NCBI RefSeq assembly: GCF_036053395.1
Contig: NZ_CP107942.1
Span: forward strand, 5,484,501 to 5,548,500
DNA from: Actinoplanes sp. NBC_00393
GTDB lineage: Bacteria > Actinomycetota > Actinomycetes > Mycobacteriales > Micromonosporaceae
Reading direction: 5' to 3'
Length of the DNA: 64,000 bases
Translations under genes and position numbers: made by a program
The notes under the pieces: model-generated
What the model was told of the DNA's origin: nothing
What the model saw: the letters and a program-made list of their open reading frames with translations, nothing else
The model's database searches: none
In this document: positions 8,586 through 16,455 of the stretch, piece after piece
How the letters are laid out: each line of letters starts with the position of its first letter
Position numbering within the stretch: the stretch's first letter is position 1

Positions 8586-9216
8586 CCCGGTTCAGGTATG
8601 CGGCGGCCTCCTGCAGGTCGGCGAGTTCGACGCCGAGCTGGCGGCAGCGCAGGTCCAGGGCGCGGTCCAGGATCGACAGTGGGTCGCCGCCGGCCAGCCG
8701 CAGGAAGGCGGTCAGCACCGGGCCGATCATGGGGTACGCCTGCTCGGTGGCGGCCTGGGCCAGGATCAGCGCGGAGAGGGCCACGTCGAGATCCGGTGGG
8801 CCCTCGGTGGCGTTGCGCCAGTCGATGACCACCGGGCCGCGGGCGGTCAGCATGATGTTCTCCGGGTGCAGGTCCAGGTGCAGGATCCGGTCGCCGGGGT
8901 GGCGGCCCGCGCGAGGGGGCACGTCGTGCAGCTGCCGGTGCAGGCCGGCCAGGATGCCGGCGATCTCGACCACCTCGAGCCGGCCGGCCAGGGCGGCGGT
9001 GGCCAGGGTGGGGCCGTGGAGGTGCTCCAGGATCAGGTCGGGGCCGCGTACCTCGTACACCGCGGGCACCGGGAAATCGAAGCGCGCGACGTAGGCCATG
9101 GTCTCCGCCTCGGGGGCTGCGTCGCCGCCGTGGCGATAGCGGCGCAGCACGCGGCCCTCGCTGTGGGCGTAGACGTCGGCCTCCCGGCCTGAACCCAGGA
9201 GCACGGTCATATCCAT
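8572..9216 (-). CDS. aminoglycoside-phosphotransferase/kinase-fold protein
   Basis: A 214-residue small kinase-like protein. HLDLHPENIM contains the catalytic Asp and Asn of the APH/eukaryotic-like kinase fold, and VIDWRN provides the metal-binding Asp. The N-lobe has a short glycine loop (LGSGREADVY). It is shorter than true aminoglycoside phosphotransferases, so a small-molecule or unknown substrate is more likely than drug resistance. It converges on, and overlaps by 14 bp, the VWA gene, and is divergent from the PadR gene. Confidence 0.82.
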   Translation of the reverse strand: MDMTVLLGSGREADVYAHSEGRVLRRYRHGGDAAPEAETMAYVARFDFPVPAVYEVRGPDLILEHLHGPTLATAALAGRLEVVEIAGILAGLHRQLHDVPPRAGRHPGDRILHLDLHPENIMLTARGPVVIDWRNATEGPPDLDVALSALILAQAATEQAYPMIGPVLTAFLRLAGGDPLSILDRALDLRCRQLGVELADLQEAAAYLNRVSRS

Positions 9217-9250
9217 GATCCTAGTTGTGGGCCGGGTATATCGCGACGCC

Positions 9251-9266
9251 TAATAGGTGGGTATTA
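9251..9266. promoter_or_regulatory. inverted repeat upstream of the padR gene
   Basis: TAATA (9251-9255) and TATTA (9262-9266) flank a 6-bp GC core immediately before the padR start. AT-rich within GC-rich DNA, it could be the -10 region and/or the PadR autoregulatory site. Confidence 0.35.
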
Positions 9267-9274
9267 TGCGAGGC

Positions 9275-9763
9275 ATGATAGAGGCGGACGACGCTGAGCG
9301 GCACACCCAGCTGCTGCGCGGGGCGCTGGACATGTGCCTGCTGGCGCTGCTCTCCGGCGAGCCGGCGCACGGATATGAGCTGGTGCGGCGGGTGGAGGCG
9401 GCGGGGTTCGGCGCGGTCAGCTACGGGACGGTCTATCCGTTGCTGACCCGCATGCGCCGGCTCGGCCTGGTCGCTGACGAGCAGCAGGTCAGCCCGGCGG
9501 GGCCGCCGCGCAAGGTTTATGCGCTGACCTCGGCCGGCCGCACTCGGCTGGACGCTTGGCAGAGGCAGTGGACCCGGTTCGCCGACAGGGTGGGCGCGGT
9601 CCTGGCTGCCTCGTCGCCCGCCACCGAGGCCACTTCCAGGGCCACTTCCAGGGCCGCTTCCGGGGCCGCTTTTAGTCCCGCGGCCGAGCCCGCTTCCGGC
9701 CCCGCCACCTCCGAGCCCGCCGCATCCGAGCCCGCCGCATCCGATTTCGCACCGAGGAGTTGA
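9275..9763 (+). CDS. PadR family transcriptional regulator
   Basis: The ATG at 9275 (MIEADDAERH) is preferred over in-frame starts at 9257 and 9266 because it follows GCGAGG. Residues ~15-95 are the PadR winged helix: MCLLALLSGEPAHGYELVRRV, GTVYPLLTRMRRLGLV, then KVYALTSAGR. The C-terminal ~45 residues are a low-complexity Ala/Ser/Glu tail with short repeats (EPAASEPAASD), not part of the fold. It is followed three bases after its stop by a HAAS-like membrane protein; such PadR/HAAS pairs are common and usually co-regulated. Confidence 0.9.
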   Translation: MIEADDAERHTQLLRGALDMCLLALLSGEPAHGYELVRRVEAAGFGAVSYGTVYPLLTRMRRLGLVADEQQVSPAGPPRKVYALTSAGRTRLDAWQRQWTRFADRVGAVLAASSPATEATSRATSRAASGAAFSPAAEPASGPATSEPAASEPAASDFAPRS

Positions 9764-9765
9764 CC

Positions 9766-10452
9766 GTGGACACCATCGAGAGCGTGCTGAGCAGCGCCGA
9801 CCGCGCCTGGCGCGCCTACGGTGTGGGTTCGGCCGACCGGGCCGCGCTTGCCGCCGATCTGCGGGCCGACCTGGAGGCGGCGGCCGCCGAGGGCGCCGGC
9901 CCGGAGCAGCTCATCGGCCCGGACGTCGCCGGTTTCGCCCGGCGGCTGGCCGACGAGGCCGGGGTCACGCGCAGCGCCGCGGAGTTCCAGCGGCTGTTCG
10001 GCACGGCGCTGGTCGGCGGTGCCCTCGGGGCGGTCGCCGGTTACGCGGTCTACGCGGCGCTGTACCCGTTCTTCGTCCGGGTCATGGACATCCCGCAAAC
10101 GATCGACGTGCCGGTCCAGGTGGCGGTCGGCGTCTACTACGGAGTGCCGGCCGCCCTGGTGATCGTGGGCGCGGTGCTCACGGTCCGGCTGCGGCTGCGC
10201 GATCTGGCCCGGATCGAGCGCACGGCGTGGACGATCGCCTGGCTGTGGGCGGTGACCGGGCTGCTGATCACCCCGGTGGTGATGGGCTTCGCATGGACGA
10301 CCGACTACAGCCTGGACACGGTCGTGGTGTTCACCGAGGTCGCGATCGTCGTGGCGGCGCTGGCCGGAGCGACTTACCTGGCCCGGCGCTGGGCACTGCG
10401 GGAGCGACCGACCACAGCGGCGAGGACACCGCAGCGAACCAGCCCGGCCTGA
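9766..10452 (+). CDS. HAAS-domain-like membrane protein paired with PadR
   Basis: The GTG at 9766 is chosen because GAGGAG (9754-9759) is six bases away; the TTG at 9760 is too close. The first ~75 residues are a charged helical domain like the HAAS signalling domain found next to PadR genes, followed by four membrane helices (residues ~80-105, 125-150, 160-185, 195-215). It probably relays or modulates the signal read by the PadR protein or acts as its regulated product; this is inferred from pairing. Confidence 0.8.
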   Translation: MDTIESVLSSADRAWRAYGVGSADRAALAADLRADLEAAAAEGAGPEQLIGPDVAGFARRLADEAGVTRSAAEFQRLFGTALVGGALGAVAGYAVYAALYPFFVRVMDIPQTIDVPVQVAVGVYYGVPAALVIVGAVLTVRLRLRDLARIERTAWTIAWLWAVTGLLITPVVMGFAWTTDYSLDTVVVFTEVAIVVAALAGATYLARRWALRERPTTAARTPQRTSPA

Positions 10453-10492
10453 CGCCGGACAGCGCAGACCCAGCCCGGCCGAAGGCCGGACA

Positions 10493-10533
10493 GCGACGGA
10501 GCCGGGATCCACGGGGGATCCCGGCTCCGTCGC
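10493..10533. terminator. strong bidirectional terminator hairpin
   Basis: A perfect 18-bp stem (10493-10510 with 10516-10533) and a 5-nt loop between converging genes. The 50 bases before it contain two imperfect copies of an approximately 30-bp GC-rich sequence. Confidence 0.93.
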
Positions 10534-10547
10534 CGCGAACAAGCGGG

Positions 10548-12125
10548 TCAGTGCAGGATGACCGGCGCCGCCTTCGAGCCGTCGTCGTCCAGCAGGTGCG
10601 ACTTCTCCTTCTTCCGCGGCAGGAAGAACGCCGGGATCAGGGTGAGCAGCACCAGCACGAAGCCGACCATGAAGGTGCTGGCGAACGAGTCGGCCGCGAA
10701 CTGCAGGCCGCGCTCCAGGATGCTCGGGTCGGGGACCGTCTGGGCGATCGCCGGGTCCTGGACCGCGCCGATGGCCAGGCCGGCCTCGGTGACCGGCGCG
10801 CCGGTCTGCGGGTTGGTCACGCCGGGGATCACCGGCGAGTCGTTGAGCTGGTCGGTCAGGATGACCGACATGATCGCCGTGCCGACCGAGCCGGCGATCT
10901 GCTGCAGGATGTTCAGCAGGGTGGAGCCGCGCGCCACCTCGTGGTTGGTGAGCGTACGCAGCGCCGAGGTCATGATCGGCATCATGGTGCCGCCCATGCC
11001 CAGGCCCATCACGAACAGCGAGCCGCAGAGCAGCAGGTACGACGTGTCGGTGCCCACCTGGGTGAAGGTGAAGAACCCGGCCGCGATGAGCAGCAGCGCG
11101 AACGGCACGGTCCGGCCGACCGGGATCTTGTCGGCCAGGATGCCGGCGATCGGCATGGTGACCATGGCGCCGATGCCCTGCGGGGCCATCAGCAGACCGG
11201 CGTCAAGCGTCGACTCACCGCGGATCTGCAGGAAGTAGCTCGGGAAGAGCAGGCCGGCGCCCATGAACGCGACGGTGAACACCGCGAGGGTGACCGTCGC
11301 GACGGTCAGGTTGCGGTTGCGCAGCAGCCGAAGGTCGAGCAGCGGGTGCTGGGGCTTGAACGAGTAGAAGACGAACCCGATCACCAGCAGGCCACCCACG
11401 AGCATCGGCAGCCACACCTTGGTGGCGCTCATGGTGCCCTCCTCCGGAAGGGAGGAGACGCCGAACAGGAACAGGGCCAGACCCGGCGAGAGCATCAGCA
11501 TGCCGATGAAGTCGAACGACTCGGACGGCTCCGGCGTGTCCTTCGGCAGCACGACCCACGCGTAGATCAGCGCGCCGATGCCGATCGGCAGGTTGATCAG
11601 GAAGATCCAGTGCCAGCTGGCCACGTCGATCAGCCAGCCGCCGAGGATCGGGCCACCGATCGGGCCGAGCAGCATCGGGATGCCGAGCACGGCCATCAGC
11701 CGGCCGATCCGGTCCGGACCGGCGGCCCGGGTCATGATCGTCATACCCAGCGGCATCAGCATGCCGCCGCCCAGGCCCTGGAGCACCCGGTAGGCGATGA
11801 GCTGGCCGATGCTGTCGGCGGTGGCACAGAGCACCGAGCCGAGGGTGAACAGGACGAGCGCCGCCATGTAGAGACGTTTCGTCCCGAACCGGTCGGCCGC
11901 CCAACCGGTCAGCGGGATCACCGTGGCGAGCGCCAGAGTGTAGGCGGTCATCGTCCATGCGACTTCCGCATACGTCGCGTTGAACTCGGTCTGGAACGTG
12001 GGCAGCGCGACGCTGACCACCGTCACGTCGAGAATCGACATGATCGCACCGAGGACCACAACCCCGGCGATCTTGAGAACGGCGGCGTCGAGCTTGGCCG
12101 GTGCCGCCTCTGGTTGACTGCTCAC
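10548..12125 (-). CDS. MFS multidrug exporter, DHA2 family (14 TM)
   Basis: A 525-residue EmrB/QacA-type transporter. The start is a GTG at 12125 with AGGAG ten bases upstream. It shows motif A-like GWAADRFGTKRL, the DHA2 signature VLDVTVVSVALP-type first helix (ILDVTVVSVALPTFQ), motif C GPIGGPILGGWL, and 14 predicted membrane helices, ending in a charged tail RKKEKSHLLDDD. Proton-driven drug or metabolite efflux is expected. A 26-codon upstream ORF ends across its start codon (GTGA). Confidence 0.92.
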   Translation of the reverse strand: MSSQPEAAPAKLDAAVLKIAGVVVLGAIMSILDVTVVSVALPTFQTEFNATYAEVAWTMTAYTLALATVIPLTGWAADRFGTKRLYMAALVLFTLGSVLCATADSIGQLIAYRVLQGLGGGMLMPLGMTIMTRAAGPDRIGRLMAVLGIPMLLGPIGGPILGGWLIDVASWHWIFLINLPIGIGALIYAWVVLPKDTPEPSESFDFIGMLMLSPGLALFLFGVSSLPEEGTMSATKVWLPMLVGGLLVIGFVFYSFKPQHPLLDLRLLRNRNLTVATVTLAVFTVAFMGAGLLFPSYFLQIRGESTLDAGLLMAPQGIGAMVTMPIAGILADKIPVGRTVPFALLLIAAGFFTFTQVGTDTSYLLLCGSLFVMGLGMGGTMMPIMTSALRTLTNHEVARGSTLLNILQQIAGSVGTAIMSVILTDQLNDSPVIPGVTNPQTGAPVTEAGLAIGAVQDPAIAQTVPDPSILERGLQFAADSFASTFMVGFVLVLLTLIPAFFLPRKKEKSHLLDDDGSKAAPVILH

Positions 12126-12202
12126 AGCGATACTCCTGAGAAGGGCTGGGCGGGAAACGCCAAGCGGCCGCGCACGGTCGGTGCGCGGCGTGAAGATCGC
12201 AT
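12122..12202 (-). CDS. upstream ORF (26 codons) coupled to the DHA2 exporter gene
   Basis: An ATG at 12202 opens a 26-codon frame (begins MRSSRRAPTVRG) whose TGA overlaps the exporter's GTG start. A 9-bp hairpin, GCCGCGCAC with its complement and a 5-nt loop (12167-12189), lies inside it. The arrangement is that of a leader peptide or attenuator controlling a drug pump, but the upstream ribosome binding site is weak and the frame could be fortuitous. Confidence 0.35.
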   Translation of the reverse strand: MRSSRRAPTVRGRLAFPAQPFSGVSL

Positions 12203-12270
12203 ACGGACGGCATGCCCCCCGTGATGCACGCCGTGAGCCTAACCACGCATCTCCAGCTCCACCTCCCCTT

Positions 12271-12894
12271 TTATGGGGTCGGCCCGGCGCCTCGCCGCTG
12301 CTCACGCGGAGCGCCCGGAACCGCGGTGGCGGCGAGAACTCCCAGGCCATTGGCTGCCCAGTGCACCGCGATGGGTGCCAGCAGGCCCCCGCTGAGGTGT
12401 CGCAGCTCACCCAGCGCAACCCCGGCCAGCGTGGTGAACGCCACTGTTCCGAGGTTTTCTCGGGTACCCGAATCGGGTGAGAGATGCCAGAGACCGAAGA
12501 TCACCGCGGTTGTGCCGGTGGCCCAGAGCGGGCCGTGGTCGCGGGCGATCAGGGTCCAGAGCACCCCGCGGAAGGCCACCTCCTCGAAGGTCACGGTGGC
12601 CAGGGGGACAGCGACCAGAGCGGTGTACGCCGGCCGCCGGAACTCGGCGGCGGCCAGTGCCCCGCGGGCGGGTGGGATCACGACGGCGAGGCCGTATCCC
12701 ACCGCGACAGCGATGACGCCGGCCAGCGCGTACTCCCAGCCGGCGAAAGTCAGACCGGGAGCGACCCCGGTGAGCAGGACCAGCAACGCCGCGGCCGCCG
12801 GCCCGGTGACGGGCTGTGCCCAGGCCGGGCCGGCGTAGTTCCAGATCCGGACCAGCACGAGAAAACCGATCGACAGGGCGATCATGCCCGGCAT
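12271..12894 (-). CDS. CPBP family intramembrane protease (Abi/CAAX type)
   Basis: A 207-residue membrane protein with about six helices and the CPBP signature: EEVAFRG (diacidic glutamates and arginine), FGLWHL, and PIAVHWAAN near the C-terminus. These place it in the Rce1/Abi glutamic-type intramembrane protease family. An ATG three codons in (12885) is an alternative start. Its 5' end is only 41 bp from the leader ORF of the EF-G-like gene, transcribed divergently, so promoters must overlap coding sequence. Confidence 0.85.
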   Translation of the reverse strand: MPGMIALSIGFLVLVRIWNYAGPAWAQPVTGPAAAALLVLLTGVAPGLTFAGWEYALAGVIAVAVGYGLAVVIPPARGALAAAEFRRPAYTALVAVPLATVTFEEVAFRGVLWTLIARDHGPLWATGTTAVIFGLWHLSPDSGTRENLGTVAFTTLAGVALGELRHLSGGLLAPIAVHWAANGLGVLAATAVPGAPREQRRGAGPTP

Positions 12895-12906
12895 AGCTTG
12901 TCCCCC
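12870..12906 (+). promoter_or_regulatory. candidate promoter for the leader ORF/EF-G-like gene
   Basis: TCGACA and TAGCTT separated by 18 bp, lying across the start of the divergent CPBP gene and ~30 bp before the leader ORF. A plausible sigma-70 type promoter by eye only. Confidence 0.3.
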
Positions 12907-12935
12907 ATCACCGCGGCCAGGAGGGAGACACCGCC

Positions 12936-13040
12936 GTGCGTTACCGCATCGCCGTCGTCATCCCGGTGTCGCGTTTCGAGCTGATCCTCGTGTCTGGTGT
13001 GCCCGGCTCCGGCTGCGCCACCGGAGCTGGACGAGCCTGA
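12936..13040 (+). CDS. 34-codon leader peptide ORF upstream of the EF-G-like gene
   Basis: A GTG start with a strong AGGAGG ten bases upstream (12919-12924), a far better ribosome site than that of the following gene. The peptide begins [19 protein letters not shown] and ends CATGAGRA. It stops 62 bp before the EF-G-like ATG, and its last codons lie in a small hairpin (GCTCCGG pairing with CCGGAGC). The layout resembles leader peptides that attenuate ribosome-protection genes; that role is inferred. Confidence 0.5.
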   Translation: MRYRIAVVIPVSRFELILVSGVPGSGCATGAGRA

Positions 13041-13102
13041 CCTCATCAGCGGGGTCGGGTGGGCGCCGTCCGCCGACCGATCATCTCGAAAGTCAGAAAG
13101 AA

Positions 13103-14962
13103 ATGCGCATCCGCAATCTCGGCATCCTCGCCCACGTCGACGCCGGCAAGACCACCCTCACCGAACGGATCCTGTTCACCACCGGCGCCACCTACAAGAC
13201 CGGCCGGGTGGACGACGGGAACACCGTCACCGACTTCGATCCGCAGGAGCGCGACCGTGGCATCACGATCTTCGCGGCAGCGGTCAGCTGCGACTGGAAC
13301 GATCACCGGCTGAACCTGATCGACACGCCGGGGCACGTCGACTTCTCCGACGAGGTGGAGCGCTCGCTGCGCGTCCTCGACGGGGCGGTCGCGGTCTTCG
13401 ACGGTGTCGCCGGGGTGGAGCCGCAGTCCGAGGCGGTCTGGCGCAAGGCGGACCGGTACGGCGTACCGCGGATCGCCTTCGTCAACAAGCTCGACCGGGC
13501 CGGCGCGGACCTGGACGCCGCGGTCGCCTCGATCCGGGAGAAACTCGAGGTCACGCCGCTGGTGGTGCAGGTGCCGGTGGGCCGGGAGGGCGACTTCTCC
13601 GGTGTGATCGACCTGGTCGACCAGCCTCCGCCGTCAGCTGCACGGGCGCGGCAGCAGCTGGAAGAGGCCGTGGCCGAGCTGCACGCCGGCGCACTCGAGG
13701 AATTAGGCGACATGTCTGATTCAACGCTCAAGTCGGCGCTCCGCGATCTCACTCGATCCGGCCAGGCCGTCATCGTGCTCTGCGGCTCGGCCTACCGGGA
13801 CATCGGGGTGGAACAGCTGCTGAACGCGGTGGTCGACTACCTCCCCGGCCCGTCCGGCGATCCGGACAGAGACCTCGCCGCCCTGGTGTTCAAACGCCGG
13901 GAACGACTCACCTACCTGCGCGTCTACGACGGCACGATCACGAAGGGAGACACCGTGTGGGACGCGGGCGCCGGGCGTACCGAACGCATCGCCCGCATCC
14001 TGCGGGTGCAGGCCGACCGGCACGCTGACATCGACCGTGCGGTGGCCGGCGACATCGTCGCGGTCGCCGGCGTGAAGGCCGCCAGGGCCGGCGCCACCCT
14101 CTCCACCAAGCAGCACCCGGTGTTGCTGGAGGCGCCGCAGGCGGCCGAGCCGCTGGTCTCGGTCGCCGTCGAGGCGCGCACCCGCGCCGATGCGCAGCGC
14201 CTGCCGGGCGCGCTGGCCGCGCTGGTCGAGGAGGATCCCTCCTTGACCGTACGCACGGACGCCGAAACCGGTCAGGTACTGCTCTCCGGTCTGGGCGAAC
14301 TGCACCTGGAGGTGGCCGTGGAGAAGCTGCGCCAGGCCACCGGTCTGGCCGTGACGACCGGGGCGCCGCAGGTGGCGTTCCGGGAGACGGTCGTGGCCGG
14401 CGTGACGGGTGTGGTCTACCGGCACGTCAAACAGGACGGTGGCGCGGGCCAGTTCGCGCACGTCGTCCTGGACGTCGAGCCGCTCGACGGCACCGGCTTC
14501 GCATTCGCCTCGACGGTGACCGGCGGCCGGGTGCCGGCCGAGTACGTCCGGGCGGTCGAGGCCGGCTGCCGGGAGGCGCTGGCGGACGGTCCGCTCGGCG
14601 GTCACCCGGTGGTCGGGCTGCGGGTCACGCTGACCGACGGCCAGACGCACGTGAAGGACTCGTCGGAGATGGCGTTCCGCGCGGCCGGCCGGTTCGGTCT
14701 GCGGGCCGCGCTGCGCGCAGCCACGCTCGAGCTGCTCGAGCCGGTAGCCGAGGTCACGGTGAGCGCCCCCACGGACGCGCTCGGCGCGGTCCTCGGCGAT
14801 CTGGCCGCACGGCGCGGCCAGGTGACCGATTCGGGGGTACGCGCAGTCACGGCCATAGTCCCGCTGGCCGAACTGTTCGGGTACGCAACACGGCTGCGCA
14901 GCCGCACCCACGGCCGGGGCACGTTCACCAGCCGCCCCGCCGGCTACCGCCCCGCAGCCTGA
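13103..14962 (+). CDS. EF-G-like / ribosomal-protection-type GTPase, 619 aa
   Basis: The ATG gives [18 protein letters not shown], the exact beginning of the translational GTPase domain: P-loop AHVDAGKT (residues 10-17), DTPGH (74-78), NKLD (128-131), VLCGSA. Domains II-V follow, with the EF-G-like GGAGQFA stretch and a C-terminal [10 protein letters not shown]. It is ~80 residues shorter than EF-G because the G' insert is almost gone. It may be a secondary EF-G (fusA2-like) or a Tet(M)/OtrA-type protection protein that clears a drug or stalled state from the ribosome. The ribosome site is poor, in line with control by the leader ORF. Confidence 0.85.
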   Translation: MRIRNLGILAHVDAGKTTLTERILFTTGATYKTGRVDDGNTVTDFDPQERDRGITIFAAAVSCDWNDHRLNLIDTPGHVDFSDEVERSLRVLDGAVAVFDGVAGVEPQSEAVWRKADRYGVPRIAFVNKLDRAGADLDAAVASIREKLEVTPLVVQVPVGREGDFSGVIDLVDQPPPSAARARQQLEEAVAELHAGALEELGDMSDSTLKSALRDLTRSGQAVIVLCGSAYRDIGVEQLLNAVVDYLPGPSGDPDRDLAALVFKRRERLTYLRVYDGTITKGDTVWDAGAGRTERIARILRVQADRHADIDRAVAGDIVAVAGVKAARAGATLSTKQHPVLLEAPQAAEPLVSVAVEARTRADAQRLPGALAALVEEDPSLTVRTDAETGQVLLSGLGELHLEVAVEKLRQATGLAVTTGAPQVAFRETVVAGVTGVVYRHVKQDGGAGQFAHVVLDVEPLDGTGFAFASTVTGGRVPAEYVRAVEAGCREALADGPLGGHPVVGLRVTLTDGQTHVKDSSEMAFRAAGRFGLRAALRAATLELLEPVAEVTVSAPTDALGAVLGDLAARRGQVTDSGVRAVTAIVPLAELFGYATRLRSRTHGRGTFTSRPAGYRPAA

Positions 14963-14970
14963 CGCCCTTC

Positions 14971-15000
14971 GGGCCCGGCACTGTTCGCAGTGCCGGGCCC
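14971..15000. terminator. terminator hairpin with TTCG tetraloop
   Basis: A perfect 13-bp stem (14971-14983 with 14988-15000) closed by a TTCG loop, 8 bp after the EF-G-like stop. Confidence 0.93.
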
Positions 15001-15005
15001 ACCCG

Positions 15006-15381
15006 TCACGGACGCGTGGACAACAGCGCCGCGATCACGAAGGCGATGCCGAGGGCGGCGAGAAGCACTCCCCCAGTCGAGGCGTAGTAGCTGCGCTGCC
15101 GCACCTTGTAGAACTCGCCGATCGCCGCGACCTGCGAGGCTGATGATCGCGCGGCGCAGACCGGCGACCGTGTCCACCCCGCAGGGCAGGTAGAGATCCG
15201 ACTCGGTCTCCACCGTCCGGTTGGCGGAGTCCCGCAGCCGGTCGGCGAGCCCACTCCAATGCTCCCTGGCGAGGTTCAGCGGCGTGTCCGCGGCCTCAGC
15301 GCCCGGCGTCCACGCCGGCCAGATGACGTCTCTGGTCTCCGCGCGGGTGAGGTCGGACCGGTGCGGCCGGCAGGAGACTGT
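15006..15381 (-). pseudogene. frameshifted fragment of a membrane-anchored protein
   Basis: Directly after the stop of the XRE/NB-ARC gene the same frame continues with protein-like sequence (DLTRAETRDVIWPAW, then RLRDSANRTVETESDLYLP), but has no start codon. At about 15138 sense moves to another frame, which gives QVAAIGEFYKVRQRSYYAS and a C-terminal membrane helix ending AALLSTRP. I read this as the C-terminal ~120 residues of a once-intact gene with a one-base indel. The family was not recognised. Confidence 0.5.
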
Positions 15382-16371
15382 TCAATCCGATCGGTCGAGA
15401 GCTGCGGGGAGGCCGCGCAGGCGGTTGGCGGCGAGGTGGGCCAGGCCGGTGAGCAGGCCGAGGTCGGCGAGGTCCAGGTAGGCGCGGCGGGCTTCCGGGG
15501 AGAGGCGGAGGTACGCGTCGGCGTACACGCGCTCGACGGAGAGGTCGCCGGCCGTCAGCACGGACAGCCGGCGGTTCTCGTCGGCCAGCCGGGCCGCCAG
15601 GTCGGGCATGGTCCAGCCGGGGCGGGTGGCGAGGCGGTTCCCGGCGACGCGCAATGCCAGCGGCAGGTGCTCGCAGTAGGCGGCGACCGCCCGGGTGGCC
15701 GGGTCGCGCGGGTCGGCGCCGGTGATGGTGGCCAGCAGGCGGACCGCGTCCTCGAGCGGGAACGGCCGCAGCCGCAGCCGCTGCACCGGGCCCAGCCGGC
15801 GCAGCGGCCACCGGCTGGTGATCATGATTGCCCGGTCGCCCCAGGGCAACGGCGGCAGCGCCTCGTCGGGCAGGTCGTCGAGGATCAGTAAGCGGCCCGC
15901 ATCGCCGATGCGGAGGAGCCGGTCCCGGACGTCGGCGCGGCCGTCCACAAAGCACACCGCGCCGTCGAACCGGCCGGCGGCGTGCACCGCGAGCGCCGTC
16001 TTGCCGACGCCGGGTGGGCCGTGCACGACCGTCACCGTGCCGGGACGGCAGGCGTCCGCCAGCAGGGCGAGCTCGTCGTGCCGGCCGGTGAAGTCACGCA
16101 GGTCGCGGGGTAGCGCGCCGGCGCCGCTGGTGAGGTCGCGGGAGGCGCGGACGGCGTGGGCGAGCCGGGACCGCTGGGCGGCGTCGAGGTTGAGGGCGGC
16201 GGCGAGCGCGTCGAGCGTACGGTGCTGGGGCGCCGCGCTGTGCCCGCGTTCCATGTCGCTGATCGCGCGGACGCTGACGCCGGACGCGCCGGCGAGTTCA
16301 TGCTGGGTCATCCGGGCGGCCTGCCGGTGGGTGCGGAGCAGCGTGGCGAAGAGTGGTGCGGTCACGACCAC
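15382..16371 (-). CDS. XRE-family regulator with NB-ARC ATPase domain
   Basis: A 329-residue protein. Residues ~5-65 are an XRE helix-turn-helix (MTQHELAGASGVSVRAISDMERG). Residues ~95-310 are an NB-ARC/STAND NTPase with Walker A GPPGVGKTAL, LLILDDLPD as Walker B, MITSRW and LPLALRVAGNRL (the GLPLA-like motif). Relatives usually continue into several hundred residues of TPR repeats, which are missing here, so it is a short or C-terminally truncated member. The fragment just downstream in the same frame is not TPR-like. Divergent from the LuxR gene at 16456. Confidence 0.85.
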   Translation of the reverse strand: MVVTAPLFATLLRTHRQAARMTQHELAGASGVSVRAISDMERGHSAAPQHRTLDALAAALNLDAAQRSRLAHAVRASRDLTSGAGALPRDLRDFTGRHDELALLADACRPGTVTVVHGPPGVGKTALAVHAAGRFDGAVCFVDGRADVRDRLLRIGDAGRLLILDDLPDEALPPLPWGDRAIMITSRWPLRRLGPVQRLRLRPFPLEDAVRLLATITGADPRDPATRAVAAYCEHLPLALRVAGNRLATRPGWTMPDLAARLADENRRLSVLTAGDLSVERVYADAYLRLSPEARRAYLDLADLGLLTGLAHLAANRLRGLPAALDRSD

Positions 16372-16455
16372 CAGCCTCGGAGAGCGTCACGGATCACCGC
16401 TTGAGTCGAACGACTGCCGCCCGGAAGTGCGGTAACCCGATGGCAAGATGCACTG

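Noticed and set aside
8572..9216. aminoglycoside resistance gene
   Set aside because: Only the kinase fold motifs are present; the protein is much shorter than true APH enzymes, so resistance is not claimed.
10227..12224. 665-codon plus-strand frame opposite the DHA2 exporter
   Set aside because: His/Gln/Arg-rich antisense artefact; the exporter on the other strand has clear MFS motifs.
12884..13102. N-terminal extension of the EF-G-like protein by 73 residues
   Set aside because: The conserved family start is at MRIRN (13103), and the extension lies across the leader ORF in another frame.
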